Positions 62,799-64,000 of a stretch of DNA of 64,000 nucleotides are shown here, in pieces. The position numbers and the translations under genes were made by a program. The notes under the pieces are model-generated. The model had not been told where the DNA came from and made no database searches. It saw only the letters and a program-made list of their open reading frames with translations. The stretch's first letter is position 1. The number at the start of each line of letters is the position of its first letter. The DNA is taken from positions 8,295 to 72,294 of the forward strand of contig JBEVWG010000042.1 of NCBI GenBank assembly GCA_040506705.1. Direction: 5' to 3'. Source of the stretch: Thiodiazotropha sp040506705. GTDB lineage: Bacteria > Pseudomonadota > Gammaproteobacteria > Chromatiales > Chromatiaceae.

Positions 62799-63769
62799 AG
62801 GATGTCATCAAGAAACTTCGCCTCTATCACAATAATGCGGCAGTGAATGGTTATCTGCATAATCACATTCTGACCGACCTGAAAGATTCCATCACAAAGT
62901 GGTCACAAAAACAGCCAAAAGAGTTCGCTGCCCGCCTGGGTCCTAATTTAGCTCATGAGGTAATGGTTGAGCTTACTTCGAGTAGTGCGGAGCATCTCAA
63001 TCTGGTAAATGGCGATATTCTTTTTCGTTGGGTCCCTCGAGGCATTGATCAACGTAAACCTCTGCAGGGTATTATCGCTGCAGGTCAGGATCGTCAAGAT
63101 CAGACACAGTACAAGGCTTATGGAGACAGCATTAATCTGGGTGTTTCAGTACTGGTCATACAACATGTTGGCATTTACTCTGACGGTGAAGTTATCGAAA
63201 TTGGTGAAACTGGATTAAAGAAGAATCCCGTATCAGAACGAGTTAACTTCGACCTGGTCGTACGTAGCAGACTGTATGGTCATATGATTAATGCCGTTGC
63301 AAAGTCTGCCCGTTGCGGACTGGCCTATATAGGCAGGCCGAAATATCCGGTTTGGGATCTGGCCACTTTAAGTTTTAAGCCACATCCAGGGGCACGTCTT
63401 CTGGTCGCTAATCAGTTCCTACTCAAACGTTTGGATGACTCATATCGAAGCGGGGGCATGAGTAATGTCTTACAGCAAACGGTTATCTGTTCCCACTTTG
63501 TTAATGCAGTACTCTACGCAGCTATCTGGCCTAACGGAACACTTGCGACAGCTACAGACCATACCTATGATGATATCTTCAAGATCAGTCCTGCTGAGAT
63601 GTGGAAAGATTTCAAACTTAAACTGGGAATATGGTCCAGAGCACAAGCTGTTTTCATCGGCCTCCAACACAAAGGAAAAGTAGACAGAAACATGGACCCC
63701 CGTCAACTTGGAGTGGGATTGTCTCTACCACCAGTTCCTAAAAAGGCCGAACGACCAACCATGGCCTGA
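62717..63769 (+). CDS. Orphan protein with permuted NlpC/P60 (papain-like) amidase motifs
   Basis: The ATG at 62717 has AGGAG eight bases upstream. The 350-residue protein has an N-terminal helical region (residues 1-90), then NGDILFRWVPRG, VIQHVGIYSDGEVIEIGE (His candidate, with the HxGIY pattern) and LVVRSRLYGHMINAVAK, and finally VICSHFVNAVLYAA (Cys candidate). The order GD(L/I)xFR, HxGIY, VRxR, CSxxVNA is that of YiiX-like circularly permuted NlpC/P60 amidases, in which the His precedes the Cys. No signal peptide is visible. The assignment rests on motif order only; without a search, function in cell-wall or lipid hydrolysis remains inference. Confidence 0.6.
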   Translation: MPSHIRRAEQFEREAQRGIGHVKSPELKDVIKKLRLYHNNAAVNGYLHNHILTDLKDSITKWSQKQPKEFAARLGPNLAHEVMVELTSSSAEHLNLVNGDILFRWVPRGIDQRKPLQGIIAAGQDRQDQTQYKAYGDSINLGVSVLVIQHVGIYSDGEVIEIGETGLKKNPVSERVNFDLVVRSRLYGHMINAVAKSARCGLAYIGRPKYPVWDLATLSFKPHPGARLLVANQFLLKRLDDSYRSGGMSNVLQQTVICSHFVNAVLYAAIWPNGTLATATDHTYDDIFKISPAEMWKDFKLKLGIWSRAQAVFIGLQHKGKVDRNMDPRQLGVGLSLPPVPKKAERPTMA

Positions 63770-64000
63770 TACTAAAGTCCAAATCCTTAATAGTGCATAC
63801 TCTTGTACCGGGATGATAACTTCTTTCACATGGGTTACGTTGAAGAAAAGGAACTTTAGAAACCAACACCATACACTTTAAAGGAATCATTGGGGCCTAA
63901 TACTTGTATTGATAACGTAAAATTTCTTTCGCACATTTGAAGAGGCGGTGGCCTCGTTGGTTAAATGGTAAGTGACCAAACGAACCAAAGACCAACAAAG

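Noticed and set aside
63770..64000. Possible tRNA or small gene at the right edge
   Set aside because: The region near 63944-64000 has short GC-rich and repeat-like segments but cannot be folded into a cloverleaf by eye and holds no clear frame.

Overview
The window is a dense, all-chromosomal stretch of a gammaproteobacterium with moderate GC. Two adjacent genes for glycine/tyrosine-rich secreted proteins that look like sulfur globule envelope proteins (41259-42338) point to a sulfur oxidiser that stores sulfur globules, probably in or near the Chromatiales or the related thiotrophic symbiont lineages. Other markers fit a Gram-negative gammaproteobacterium: the hisS-yfgM-bamB-der block, MlaA, ExoI, RNase T, homodimeric AceE, Mrp, and a LutABC lactate oxidation operon. 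I see no rRNA, tRNA, CRISPR array, insertion sequence or prophage.

Layout. 1-5038 is a minus-strand RND efflux operon (SCP2-like protein, membrane-fusion protein, and a permease cut by the window edge). 5690-8800 holds a membrane-anchored dynamin-like GTPase and an FG-GAP lipoprotein built from six 207-bp units in exact register. 8803-10863 is an HDOD plus GAF-GGDEF signalling pair. 11090-12849 is a NrtR-type regulator with nadA, preceded by a palindromic operator candidate. 12999-20091 carries a membrane fatty-acid-hydroxylase-type enzyme, a DUF3108-like protein, a K+ channel/RCK pair, an ankyrin lipoprotein and small proteins of unknown role. 20499-27495 has a membrane GGDEF protein, sbcB and a TAXI-type TRAP transporter whose two genes are separated by an oppositely oriented DUF481 gene.

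27572-40920 is centred on pyruvate dehydrogenase. aceE and aceF are separated from lpdA by a c-type di-heme peroxidase that is translationally coupled to a large DAHL-PAS-GGDEF-EAL protein. 41259-42338 are the sulfur globule proteins. 42667-45331 are pyrC, mlaA and rnt. 45699-49280 is lutR-lutA-lutB-lutC with two PdhR/LldR-type operators. 49388-51341 is mrp and a TetR regulator. 51615-54976 is a tightly overlapping tetR-ABC1 kinase-4TM-hydrolase operon. 55043-62393 is putP, an SPL-family radical SAM protein, der, bamB, yfgM and hisS. 62717-63769 is an orphan protein with the motif order of a permuted NlpC/P60 amidase.

Together the genes describe a respiratory heterotroph/thiotroph: lactate to pyruvate (Lut), pyruvate to acetyl-CoA (Pdh), NAD supply under NrtR, uptake of organic acids or proline (TRAP-TAXI, PutP), sulfur storage, and three cyclic-di-GMP cyclase proteins. 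The least explained parts are the peroxidase/DAHL pair within the Pdh cluster, the second sulfur globule protein with a long charged tail, the ABC1 operon, the orphan NlpC/P60-like gene and a set of nested inverted repeats upstream of lpdA.
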